NCBI GenBank assembly: GCA_900540335.1
Contig: UQFC01000058.1
Span: 1-16,801, forward strand
Reading direction: 5' to 3'
DNA length: 16,801 nt
From: an uncultured Clostridium sp.
GTDB lineage: Bacteria > Bacillota > Clostridia > Lachnospirales > Lachnospiraceae
Positions 1 to 6,554 of the stretch are shown one piece after another; within the stretch, counting starts at the first letter, position 1, and the number at the start of each line of letters is the position of its first letter. The notes under the pieces were generated by a model that was given only the letters and a program-made list of their open reading frames with translations, did not search any database and was not told the origin of the DNA. Position numbers and translations under genes: made by a program.

Positions 1-232
1 TCGGCACAACACTCCGTCTGCGCATATAACGACATAACTCCAATCCATTCATCCCCGGCAGCATAATGTCAAGCAGCACAAGATCAAATTCGTTTTCATA
101 GAATTTTTCCAATCCCTGCTCTCCATCCTGTGCGGTTTCCACCTGAATCGTTCCCTTACTTTCACGTGCAAAAAAATCCTGCACAACCTCGCAGATCTGT
201 AAATCATCCTCTATCATCAAAAATCTGTACAT
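1..232 (-). CDS. OmpR-type response regulator, N-terminal receiver part (cut by window edge)
   Basis: The 77 visible residues start MYRFLMIEDDL and form most of a receiver domain. The acidic pocket is E8-D9-D10, and the phosphoacceptor is D55 within LLDIMLPGMNG, a motif typical of OmpR/PhoB-type regulators. The ATG at 232-230 is preceded by AAAGGAGG at a good distance; an ATG four bases upstream hits a stop after ten codons and is rejected. By family it would be phosphorylated by a sensor kinase and bind DNA through a C-terminal winged helix, but that half and any kinase gene lie outside the window. It sits about 107 bp downstream of cvfB on the same strand with no clear promoter of its own, so read-through from that unit is possible. 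Confidence 0.9.
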   Translation of the reverse strand, partial: MYRFLMIEDDLQICEVVQDFFARESKGTIQVETAQDGEQGLEKFYENEFDLVLLDIMLPGMNGLELCRYMRRRSVVP

Positions 233-245
233 GCATTTCCTCCTT

Positions 246-336
246 TCGCGGTATTGCCTCCTCACATTCGTTCGGCGGCAGGTCGCCGGACGCATCCTAA
301 ATATGTGCTTCGCACATATGCGCCTCCTATAAATGT
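246..336 (-). repeat. Intergenic palindromic element with hairpin and mini-ORF
   Basis: The gap between cvfB and the response regulator is filled by back-to-back palindromes. ATATGTG and CACATAT (301-319) form a 7-bp stem with a 5-nt loop, and GGC/GCC motifs follow at about 270-285. Read on the minus strand, a GGAGG box stands six bases before ATG TGC GAA GCA CAT ATT TAG, a possible six-codon ORF lying inside the hairpin. The make-up resembles dispersed palindromic intergenic repeats, but copy number cannot be judged from one window. Confidence 0.45.
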
Positions 337-339
337 TAT

Positions 340-1179
340 CTAATCAACGAGTTCGATTGTCTTCTCCGTAATGCGGATCTTTCCCTCTTTTAAGAGACGT
401 CCACAGGCGCGCTTAAACGCGTTTTTACTGAGTCCGAACTCCTTCTTGATTATATCCTTATCTGCCTTATCTGTAAACGGCAAAACGCCCTTATAACTCT
501 TTATAACGGCATATACCATCTCACTGTCCTCTTCCATCTGCGCATACGCAAACTTCCGCAACGCGAGATCTGCCTTTCCATCCGGACGGATCTTTACGAT
601 TCTGCCATGTACTTCATCGCCGACCCGCACTGGCGCATACAATTCACTTGTATAGATGAGTCCCGGATATTTGTCGTCAATTGCCACAAATGCGCCAAAA
701 TCCTTCTTGAACTCATACACGGTTCCAACGAAATCCTGTCCTTCTTCGTAGCCTTCGATTGGCTGCAATTCTTTTCCTATCTTCATTGACACTGCCAGAC
801 GTCCGGATTTATCCACATACATCCGCACCAGATAGGACTTTCCAGCCTCCACCTTCGCCGTCTGTTCTTTAAATGGAAGCAGCACGTCACGTTCCAGCCC
901 CCAGTCCATAAATGCACCTAAGCTTGTCACGCTCTTCACCTGCAGCTTCTTTACCTCACCGACTGTAATCAATGGTGTATTCGTTGTTGCAATGATTCGG
1001 TCCTGTGAATCACGATAAATAAAGACGCGCAGGGATGCGCCGGCTTTCACACCCTCCGGCACCTGTTTTCTCGGAAGCAGCACCGTCTCTGCCGTCGAGC
1101 TGTCCTCTTCACCAAGGTATATACCAAAGTCTTTCGAACGAATGACTTTCAGATCATTCCATTTTCCAATTTCTATCAT
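340..1179 (-). CDS. cvfB: CvfB/YitL-family S1 RNA-binding protein
   Basis: This 279-residue protein has the length and layout of the CvfB family: tandem S1-like beta-barrel domains at the N-terminus and middle (about residues 1-60, 65-140 and 145-210), then a winged-helix segment at the C-terminus (about 220-275, KDIIKKEFGLSKNAFKRACGRLLKEGKIRI). Motifs such as GAFMDWGLERDVLLPFKEQ and GAFVAIDDKYPGLIYTSEL are characteristic S1 repeats. In Staphylococcus the family binds RNA and affects virulence gene expression; in gut Clostridia its role is not known to me. Start: ATG at 1179 with TAGGAG a few bases before. It follows the 116-residue gene, separated by a hairpin terminator, so it may depend on partial read-through; I see no separate promoter in the 42-bp gap. 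Family assignment is firm, function inferred. Confidence 0.9.
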   Translation of the reverse strand: MIEIGKWNDLKVIRSKDFGIYLGEEDSSTAETVLLPRKQVPEGVKAGASLRVFIYRDSQDRIIATTNTPLITVGEVKKLQVKSVTSLGAFMDWGLERDVLLPFKEQTAKVEAGKSYLVRMYVDKSGRLAVSMKIGKELQPIEGYEEGQDFVGTVYEFKKDFGAFVAIDDKYPGLIYTSELYAPVRVGDEVHGRIVKIRPDGKADLALRKFAYAQMEEDSEMVYAVIKSYKGVLPFTDKADKDIIKKEFGLSKNAFKRACGRLLKEGKIRITEKTIELVD

Positions 1180-1194
1180 TTTCTCCTACTTTCT

Positions 1195-1230
1195 AAAAAA
1201 TAGACCACAAACATGCGTGGTCTATTTTTT
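1195..1230 (-). terminator. Rho-independent terminator overlapping the stop codon of the 116-aa gene
   Basis: AAAAAATAGACCAC (1195-1208) pairs perfectly with GTGGTCTATTTTTT (1217-1230) across an 8-nt loop. On the minus strand the left half of the stem encodes the last two lysine codons and the TAG stop of the upstream gene. Because A- and T-tracts flank the stem, it could work in both directions, but only minus-strand transcription reaches it here. Confidence 0.85.
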
Positions 1231-1572
1231 CTTGTCCTTATTCAACTTCAAAACTTTATTCTTTATAAATGATGCCTCTGTATCATCCGCTTTCTGGAAG
1301 CCCAGATTTTCCAATACATCCTGTGAATTGGTAAGTGAGAACACAGACATGCCCTTCTCATTCATCTTTTCCTTATAGCCATTGAATACATCCACAATCG
1401 CATACGTATCCTTTGTTCTGCGATCCGGACTTGCAATCACGTTTCGGATGCACCATGAATTAAACTCACTGCCCTTCTCTGGCACCTGTACATCGTCGCC
1501 CTTGACTTTCTTCACATATATGCTTTCTGTATCACAAATGGCCCACGGAACCACATATATTACGCTGCTCAT
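1222..1572 (-). CDS. Unrecognised 116-residue protein
   Basis: I do not recognise a family. The protein starts MSSVIYVVPWAICDTESIYVKKVKGDD and ends in a lysine-rich tail (KLNKDKKK). There is no signal peptide, membrane segment or cysteine cluster, and it is probably a small soluble alpha/beta protein. That it is a real gene is supported by a near-consensus SigA promoter at 1654-1682, a GGAAG ribosome site before ATG 1572, a full-length open frame and a perfect terminator at its stop. It is transcribed towards cvfB and could be a separate short transcript. A fragment such as CIRNVIASPDRRTKDTYAIVDVFNGYKEKMNEKG looks conserved-protein-like, but no catalytic motif is evident. Confidence 0.75.
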   Translation of the reverse strand: MSSVIYVVPWAICDTESIYVKKVKGDDVQVPEKGSEFNSWCIRNVIASPDRRTKDTYAIVDVFNGYKEKMNEKGMSVFSLTNSQDVLENLGFQKADDTEASFIKNKVLKLNKDKKK

Positions 1573-1653
1573 ACTTACTTCCTTTCAAATGGTTGTTCAC
1601 TACGCAATCGATTTACAAAAATCTTTGTTTTCTCCTAGCGTTCAACGTAAGCA

Positions 1654-1682
1654 ATCATATAGTATTTGTTTCCGTTTGTCAA
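1654..1682 (-). promoter_or_regulatory. SigA-type promoter for the 116-aa gene
   Basis: Read on the minus strand: TTGACA (1682-1677), a 17-bp spacer and TATGAT (1659-1654). Transcription would start near 1647, about 75 nt upstream of the ATG at 1572. The match to consensus is 6/6 and 5/6 with ideal spacing. Confidence 0.85.
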
Positions 1683-1762
1683 ACAATTATTTATCCAATT
1701 CCTGACAAGTAGGCGGAATTGTAGTATGTTTCAACTTTTTGTAAATTTTTTTCAAAAAAGGC

Positions 1763-1791
1763 TTGCAATTTCAAAAGACATGTAATATAAT
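1763..1791 (+). promoter_or_regulatory. SigA-type promoter for tRNA-Gln
   Basis: TTGCAA (1763-1768), 17-bp spacer, TATAAT (1786-1791), about 43 nt upstream of the tRNA 5' end. A small GAGAC/GTCTC hairpin (1802-1819) lies in the leader that RNase P would remove. Confidence 0.85.
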
Positions 1792-1834
1792 ACCATCTTG
1801 TGAGACACAAAAGAGTCTCCAAACTTCATAATGA

Positions 1835-1907
1835 TGGGCTATCGCCAAATGGTAAGGCACTGGACTCTGACTCCAGCATTTTCCAGGTTCGAATCCTGGT
1901 AGCCCAG
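1835..1907 (+). tRNA. tRNA-Gln (anticodon CTG)
   Basis: The cloverleaf is complete. The acceptor strands TGGGCTA and TAGCCCA pair fully. The D stem is GCC/GGC with AAATGGTAA as loop, the anticodon stem CTGGA/TCCAG encloses CTCTGAC (anticodon CTG, reading CAG), and the T stem CCAGG/CCTGG encloses TTCGAAT. The discriminator is G and CCA is not encoded, so it must be added after transcription. The gene has its own promoter and terminator, i.e. it is a single-gene unit. Confidence 0.95.
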
Positions 1908-1912
1908 CTTAT

Positions 1913-1946
1913 AAGACGGTCGAGGTTCGATCGTCTTTTTTATTTT
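1913..1946 (+). terminator. Rho-independent terminator of tRNA-Gln
   Basis: AAGACGGTCGA pairs with TCGATCGTCTT (one G-U wobble, loop GGT), followed directly by a T-rich tract TTTTATTTT. Confidence 0.9.
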
Positions 1947-1950
1947 GAAT

Positions 1951-2162
1951 TGCGAGCCATTTAATATATTTTAAGGATGCAACATACAACGTAATTCTCC
2001 GCAGACCCGCTCTCGCTCACTTCCGCACATAGCAGACACTAAACTCGCAAAGTATCAATTCTACGAATTGTCACTTTCCTCGTTAAGTGCTGATGTGCTC
2101 CAATGGTCTGCTTGAGAATTCGTTGATATGTTGCATCCTTATTTACATTTTGATGGCTCGCA
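1951..2162. repeat. 212-bp imperfect inverted repeat (MITE-like or giant hairpin)
   Basis: The outer arms of about 56 bp (1951-2007 and 2106-2162) match closely when one is inverted. Both begin TGCGAGCCAT and share AAGGATGCAACATA, CAACG, AATTCT and GCAGAC blocks. Pairing continues inwards: GCACAT near 2026 with ATGTGC near 2093, AAGT near 2050 with ACTT near 2073, and CAATTC (2056-2061) with GAATTG (2065-2070) around a 3-nt apex. The whole element can therefore fold as one long interrupted stem. It contains no credible coding frame and lies exactly between the terminators of two tRNA genes. It may be a non-autonomous mobile element or a structured RNA; no target-site duplication is obvious. 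Confidence 0.75.
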
Positions 2163-2215
2163 TATTAACTATAAAATTAAAGATCGACTCTCTCGTCTTA
2201 TCTGCCTTATTTATA

Positions 2216-2250
2216 CGAAAAAAAAGCTTCCCAATAAATTGGAAAGCTTT
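2216..2250 (-). terminator. Rho-independent terminator of tRNA-Arg
   Basis: On the minus strand AAAGCTTTCC pairs with GGGAAGCTTT (one T-G wobble) over an 8-nt loop, followed by a run of T, directly after the tRNA 3' end. Confidence 0.88.
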
Positions 2251-2256
2251 AAGATA

Positions 2257-2330
2257 TGCGGCCGAGAAGATTCGAACTCCCGACACCTTGGTCCGTAGCC
2301 AAGTGCTCTATCCAGCTGAGCTACGCACAC
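2257..2330 (-). tRNA. tRNA-Arg (anticodon ACG), acceptor stem with two mismatches
   Basis: Read on the minus strand, the D arm (GCTC/GAGC), anticodon arm (CTTGG/CCAAG around CTACGGA, anticodon ACG) and T arm (GGGAG/CTTCT around TTCGAAT, with two wobbles) are all present, and the discriminator is A. The acceptor is odd: 5' strand GTGTGCG against 3' strand CGGCCGC gives pairs at 1, 3, 6 and 7, a U-G at 2, and U-C and G-G mismatches at positions 4 and 5. The 3' strand would suit a 5' GCGGCCG, and the 5' strand a 3' CGCACAC. The gene has a near-consensus promoter and a terminator, so it is expressed, but it may be a hybrid, a pseudogene or an assembly join. Confidence 0.8.
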
Positions 2331-2373
2331 ATATTTGATTGGCTGCTGCTTTGTTATCGCTGCAACATGTTAT

Positions 2374-2402
2374 ATATTAAATGATAACTGCAAATTTGTC
2401 AA
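2374..2402 (-). promoter_or_regulatory. SigA-type promoter for tRNA-Arg
   Basis: Minus strand TTGACA (2402-2397), 17-bp spacer, TAATAT (2379-2374); the tRNA starts about 44 nt after the -10 box, like the tRNA-Gln arrangement. Confidence 0.82.
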
Positions 2403-2438
2403 GCATTATTTGAAAAAATTTTTATAATTTTTGATCCA

Positions 2439-2467
2439 TTGACAAAGAGGCATATTTTGACTACCAT
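2439..2467 (+). promoter_or_regulatory. Possible promoter for the ABC-F gene
   Basis: TTGACA (2439-2444), 17-bp spacer and TACCAT (2462-2467, 4/6 match). It is about 140 nt upstream of the ABC-F start, back to back with the tRNA-Arg promoter. The leader it would give (from about 2474) can form a CTGCCCG/CGGGCGG stem (2497-2503 with 2541-2547). No leader-peptide or riboswitch class is recognisable. Confidence 0.4.
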
Positions 2468-2608
2468 TTGACTGTATATGACAGCCACGCATCGGCCTGC
2501 CCGCTTACAGCAGATAAGGGCATGGGGAGGTCTGGATGGCCGGGCGGTTACGATAGTATTGCAGGAGAATAAGGCAGGAAACTGTCAGACAGAAAAAAGG
2601 AATGGATT

Positions 2609-4549
2609 ATGTTATATCAGATTACAGACGGTAGTATCTCGGCCGGAGGTACTCCGGTACTGTCGCATTTTAATTTTGAAATCAGGGGAAAGGAAAAGGT
2701 GGCTCTGGTAGGGCGCAACGGAACAGGGAAAACAACGCTGCTCCGGCTGATTGCAGGCGAGCTGGAGCTGGACCGGGATGACAGAAGGCAGGGGCCGGGA
2801 ATTGTAAGTTCAAGGCGTCTGACAATAGGAATGCTGAGGCAGAAGGCATTTGAAGACGGGGAACGGACGGTGGAAGAGGAAATCCTGCAGGGATGTCCGG
2901 CAAGGGAGGGCTTTGACCGGGAGCGTTTTGAGTATGAGCTGGAGTATGACCGTCTGTTTACGGGCTTTGGATTTTCCAGAGAGGAAAAAAGAAAAAGTCT
3001 GAAGGAATTTTCCGGAGGTCAGCAGACAAAAATTGCCCTGATTCGTCTGCTGCTGCAGAAGCCGGATATTCTTCTTCTTGACGAGCCGACCAATCATCTG
3101 GATATTACGTCTATCCGGTGGCTGGAGCAGTATTTAAAAGAATACAGCCATGCAGTTGTTATGGTGTCCCATGATCGTTTTTTCCTGGATCAGACGGCAG
3201 ATGTGGTGTATGAGGTGGAGGCAGGTCAGCTGACGCGGTATCCGGGAAATTATACCCGGTATCGGGCGGAGAAGCGCAAGAGACTGGAACTGCAGAGAAA
3301 AGCATATGAACGGCAGCAGGAGGAAATCAGGCGGCTGGAGGAGGTTATCCGGCGGTTTAAAAATAAACCGGCAAAGGCGGCTTTTGCCAGAGCGAAGAAA
3401 AAGCAGATTGAGCGGATGCAGAAGGTGGAAAAACCGCGGGAGGAAGATGTATGCCTGTTTCCGGGGCCGTTGGAGCCGCTGTTTCCCGGAAGCAAATGGG
3501 TGCTGGAGGCGGAGCATCTGAAAATAGGATATGAAAAGCCGCTTCTGGAGCTTTCTCTCAGGGTGCGCCGGGGACAGAAAATAGGAATTCTCGGAGCAAA
3601 TGGTGTGGGGAAGAGTACCTTTTTAAAAACGGCTGCAGGGCTTCTGGAGCCGAAGGAGGGACGGCTTTCTCTGGGAAATCAGGTGATGATCGGGTATTTT
3701 GATCAGCATTCAGCGGAAATTGAATCGGAAAAGACCGTGCTGGAGCATTTCCATGATCTGTTCCCTTCCATGACAGAAAAAGAGGTGCGCAGTACTCTGG
3801 GGGCATATCTTTTTGGCGGACGGGAGGCCGCCCGGAAGGTAAACAGCCTGTCCGGGGGAGAACGGGCCCGTCTGGTTCTGGCAGAGCTTCTTCAGGGACG
3901 ACCCAATCTTCTTATCCTGGACGAACCGACGAACCATATGGATGTACAGGCAAAGGAGGTTCTGGAATCGGCTTTTCAGGCTTACCAGGGGACCATTCTT
4001 TTTGTTTCTCATGATCGGTATTTTATCAGTCAGGTAGCGGAGTCGGTTCTGATTTTTGAGGAAGAGGGAGCCTTTTATTATCCCTTTGGATATGAACATT
4101 ATCTGGAAAGGCTGGAAAAAAGTCAGGCAGAGGGCAACGGCACAGGGGTGGCCGGTCAGATGAAGGCAGAGGATGCGGCGCTGATTGCCGGAATGCGTGC
4201 TGTTCCGAAGGCGGAACGCCACAGGCTTCGCGAGTTTCCCACAGAGGAGCTGTACCTGGAATGGAAGCTGGGTCTGGTGATGGAACGTCTGGAACCGGCG
4301 AAGGAGCGGTATGGAATGCTTGACGCCCGGTGTACGGAGCTTGAGCAGAGGCTTATGCAGTCCCGGGCGTATTGGGCGGATATGGTGTCAGAAGAAGGGA
4401 CAGACGGCGAGACAGACGGGCCGGCGCCTGCTGCGGGGGAAGCAAAGGAACGGGAGAAGCTGCAGCAGATGAAGGCGGAGAGGGAAGAGGCATGGGAAGC
4501 CTGGCACTCTTGCTGTCTGGAATGGCTGGAGGCATTGGAAGAACCCTGA
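2609..4549 (+). CDS. ABC-F family ATPase (ribosome-associated type)
   Basis: A soluble 646-residue protein with two ATP-binding cassettes and no membrane segments. The first has Walker A GRNGTGKT (35-42), signature FSGGQ (134-138) and Walker B with D158-E159 in LLLDEPTNHLD. The second has GANGVGKS (329-336), LSGGE (414-418) and D438-E439 in LILDEPTNHMD. A charged alpha-helical linker (about 215-275, RFKNKPAKAAFARAKKKQIERM) matches the ABC-F inter-domain arm that reaches the ribosomal P/E-site region. The tail (about 510-646) is rich in Glu, Arg and Ala and likely coiled coil. Family members act as translation factors (EttA/YdiF/Uup-like) or ribosome-protecting resistance proteins; sequence alone does not decide, though the layout fits the housekeeping YdiF-like group better. 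Start chosen at ATG 2609 after AAAGGAAT. It is followed by the promoter of the peptide importer. Confidence 0.9.
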   Translation: MLYQITDGSISAGGTPVLSHFNFEIRGKEKVALVGRNGTGKTTLLRLIAGELELDRDDRRQGPGIVSSRRLTIGMLRQKAFEDGERTVEEEILQGCPAREGFDRERFEYELEYDRLFTGFGFSREEKRKSLKEFSGGQQTKIALIRLLLQKPDILLLDEPTNHLDITSIRWLEQYLKEYSHAVVMVSHDRFFLDQTADVVYEVEAGQLTRYPGNYTRYRAEKRKRLELQRKAYERQQEEIRRLEEVIRRFKNKPAKAAFARAKKKQIERMQKVEKPREEDVCLFPGPLEPLFPGSKWVLEAEHLKIGYEKPLLELSLRVRRGQKIGILGANGVGKSTFLKTAAGLLEPKEGRLSLGNQVMIGYFDQHSAEIESEKTVLEHFHDLFPSMTEKEVRSTLGAYLFGGREAARKVNSLSGGERARLVLAELLQGRPNLLILDEPTNHMDVQAKEVLESAFQAYQGTILFVSHDRYFISQVAESVLIFEEEGAFYYPFGYEHYLERLEKSQAEGNGTGVAGQMKAEDAALIAGMRAVPKAERHRLREFPTEELYLEWKLGLVMERLEPAKERYGMLDARCTELEQRLMQSRAYWADMVSEEGTDGETDGPAPAAGEAKEREKLQQMKAEREEAWEAWHSCCLEWLEALEEP

Positions 4550-4577
4550 TTCTGTCTGCTTCCGGCCAGAAAAACAG

Positions 4578-4606
4578 TTGAAAAACTGATAGCGGTATGG
4601 TATGAT
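4578..4606 (+). promoter_or_regulatory. Extended -10 promoter upstream of the peptide importer
   Basis: TTGAAA (4578-4583), 17-bp spacer, TGG then TATGAT (4601-4606), an extended -10 arrangement. Start of transcription would be near 4613, giving a leader of about 170 nt before the binding-protein ATG at 4786. It begins 29 bp after the ABC-F stop. Confidence 0.7.
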
Positions 4607-4650
4607 GGAAACCATTAAAGCAGAATTTTGAAAAACAGATTCCGTATGCG

Positions 4651-4685
4651 AAGGTGCATCCCCGCTGAGGGAATGCACCTTTTTC
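4651..4685 (+). terminator. Terminator-like hairpin: ABC-F end or importer leader attenuator
   Basis: AGGTGCAT (4652-4659) pairs with ATGCACCT (4673-4680), extended by CCC/GGG after one mismatch, loop of five, followed by TTTTT. It lies about 40 nt downstream of the predicted start from the 4578-4606 promoter, so it may terminate both ABC-F transcripts and most transcripts from that promoter. Whether it is a regulated attenuator is inference. Confidence 0.75.
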
Positions 4686-4785
4686 TATCTTGTTTACTCA
4701 GCGTGTTTTCAGACAGGAAAATTTGTTTTGGAGAGTCCTGAGAAAAGGGAGAAACTGTTTTTCAGAATGGAAGAGGAGGAGCATT

Positions 4786-6462
4786 ATGAAAAAAAGCATC
4801 CGTTTGATCACTGCGGCAACTTTAGCTCTCGGTCTGCTGCTGACCGGCTGCGGCGGACAGAACAGCAGCGCGCCTGAGGAAAACGCTTCTGCAGGCAGTG
4901 CATCTGCAGAGGGAACAGCCGGAGGAAACACCGGCGCTGATGTGGATACCTCCGGATATCTGGTATCCGTACTGAATGCAGATATTCAGACCGCTGATGT
5001 ACAGAAGACGTCTAAGGATTATGAAATTCCGTGGAATATTTATGATCGCCTGGTTGAGATTCAGGTGGCGGAGGACGGAACCTCCAGCATTCAGCCAAGT
5101 CTGGCAGAATCCTGGGAGATTTCTCCGGATGGAACCGAGTATACCTTCCATCTCCGTCAGGGAGTAAAGTTCCACAATGGCAATGATTTTACAGCAGAGG
5201 ATGTGGTTTATACCTTTAACCGCATGCTGACAGAAAAGGGAACGGTAAATACAGAATCCGTGGATCAGATTCTGGGCGCCGCAGAGGTGCTGGAGGGAAA
5301 AGCAGAAACACTGGAAGGTGTTGAGGCGACAGATGATTATACACTGAAGATTACCTTAAAAGAACCCTTTGCAGCTTTTCTGGCCTGTCTTTCCACTCCG
5401 GGAGCTTCTATCTATGACAGTGAGGCCACAGAGGCAGCCGGCGACCAGTTTGGTATGGATCCGTCTGTAACGGTAGGAACCGGAGCATTCCAGTTTACTT
5501 CCTGGACTCTGAATGACCGTCTGGTGCTGACCAGAAATGAGAATTACTGGAGAGGCGCCTCCAAGCTGCCGGGCGTTGTGATTCGGATTATTCCGGATAC
5601 AGAGACGCAGACCATGATGTTTGAAAGCGGAGAACTGGATCTGCTGGATCTGGATTATGTAACAGATGCAGTGGATCGTTTTGAGGCTTCCTATCCGGAT
5701 CAGATCGTATCCGGTCCGAGAGTCGGCATCACATATTTGACCTTTAACTTTAATATAGAACCCTTCCAGGACGTTCGTGTGCGCAAGGCTGTTCAGATGG
5801 CCATTGACAGACAGGCGATTCTGGATGCCCTTTACGGCGGACGGGGACAGACAGAGCATGGAATCTTCCCTCACGGACTGATTGGCTTCCAGGAGGATCA
5901 GACTCAGATTGCTTATGATCCGGAAGGGGCTAAGGCGCTTCTGGCAGAGGCCGGATACGGTGACGGGTTTACCATGGAGCTGGCAGCAGACAGCTCTGCA
6001 TCAGATACCATGACCATGTCTCTGGAGATTATTAAGGAGCAGCTGGCAGCAGTGGGAATTCAGGCAGAGATCCGCAATTACGACGAGTCTACCTGGCTGG
6101 AAACCAGAAAGGCCGGGGAACTGGCATCATTTATGTCTACCTGGACAGCTGATTACAATGACCCGGACAACTTTATTTATACCTTCTTCGGAAATGAGGA
6201 GAAGACAAAGATTCGCTCCATTAATTATCCCGATACAGCAGTGATGGAACGTGTGGCCGCAGCCCGCGCCATGGTAAATGAGGATGAGCGTCTGGCAGAG
6301 TACCAGGCTTTGGAGGAGAAGCTGATTCACGAGGATGCCGCATGGGTTCCCATGTACTCCAGACTTCATCTGTTTGCTGTCAGCAAGCGGGTTCAGAATT
6401 TTAAACCGCTCTGGAGCGGAGTCAGCGATAAGATTTATTATGAGGTTTCTTTAAGCGAATAA
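4786..6462 (+). CDS. Peptide/nickel-type ABC transporter substrate-binding lipoprotein
   Basis: A 558-residue extracytoplasmic solute-binding protein of the SBP_bac_5 (DppA/OppA/NikA) family. The signal peptide ends in the lipobox LLTGC with lipidated Cys22, followed by a Ser/Ala/Gly/Glu-rich spacer to about residue 50. Family hallmarks are present: LAESWEISPDGTEYTFHLRQGVKFHNGNDFTAEDVVYTFNRM (about 106-147) and, later, FNFNIEPFQDVRVRKAVQMAIDRQAI. Start: ATG 4786 after GGAGGAG; an upstream in-frame extension to 4690 would place 32 residues before the signal peptide and is rejected. It captures substrate outside the cell for the permeases encoded next. The ligand (peptide, nickel chelate or other) cannot be read from sequence; absence of urease or hydrogenase genes nearby gives no reason to choose nickel. 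Confidence 0.93.
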   Translation: MKKSIRLITAATLALGLLLTGCGGQNSSAPEENASAGSASAEGTAGGNTGADVDTSGYLVSVLNADIQTADVQKTSKDYEIPWNIYDRLVEIQVAEDGTSSIQPSLAESWEISPDGTEYTFHLRQGVKFHNGNDFTAEDVVYTFNRMLTEKGTVNTESVDQILGAAEVLEGKAETLEGVEATDDYTLKITLKEPFAAFLACLSTPGASIYDSEATEAAGDQFGMDPSVTVGTGAFQFTSWTLNDRLVLTRNENYWRGASKLPGVVIRIIPDTETQTMMFESGELDLLDLDYVTDAVDRFEASYPDQIVSGPRVGITYLTFNFNIEPFQDVRVRKAVQMAIDRQAILDALYGGRGQTEHGIFPHGLIGFQEDQTQIAYDPEGAKALLAEAGYGDGFTMELAADSSASDTMTMSLEIIKEQLAAVGIQAEIRNYDESTWLETRKAGELASFMSTWTADYNDPDNFIYTFFGNEEKTKIRSINYPDTAVMERVAAARAMVNEDERLAEYQALEEKLIHEDAAWVPMYSRLHLFAVSKRVQNFKPLWSGVSDKIYYEVSLSE

Positions 6463-6491
6463 GAGAGAAACCGCAAGTATGAAGTGAAACG

Positions 6492-6531
6492 AATGCCGCA
6501 GAATGGAGCAATCGATTTTGCGGCATTTTTT
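6492..6531 (+). terminator. Intercistronic terminator between binding protein and permeases
   Basis: AATGCCGCAGAAT (6492-6504) pairs with ATTTTGCGGCATT (6515-6527, one wobble) across a 10-nt loop and is followed by further T residues. Placed after the binding-protein gene and before the first permease, it probably reduces downstream transcription so that binding protein is made in excess, as is common in importer operons. It could also protect the upstream mRNA 3' end. Confidence 0.8.
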
Positions 6532-6554
6532 AAGCAAAAGAAGGGGGAAGCCCA

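Noticed and set aside
2478..2711. 77-codon frame overlapping the ABC-F start, considered as a leader peptide
   Set aside because: It runs over 100 bases into the ABC-F gene in another frame, has no ribosome site and shows no attenuator structure of a known type.
2609..4549. Antibiotic-resistance ABC-F gene (Lsa/Msr/OptrA type)
   Set aside because: Both cassettes are clear, but nothing seen separates a resistance protein from a housekeeping YdiF/EttA-like factor, so no resistance claim is made.
4690..4785. Upstream in-frame extension of the substrate-binding protein
   Set aside because: It would put 32 residues ahead of a perfect lipoprotein signal peptide; the ATG at 4786 has GGAGGAG in front.
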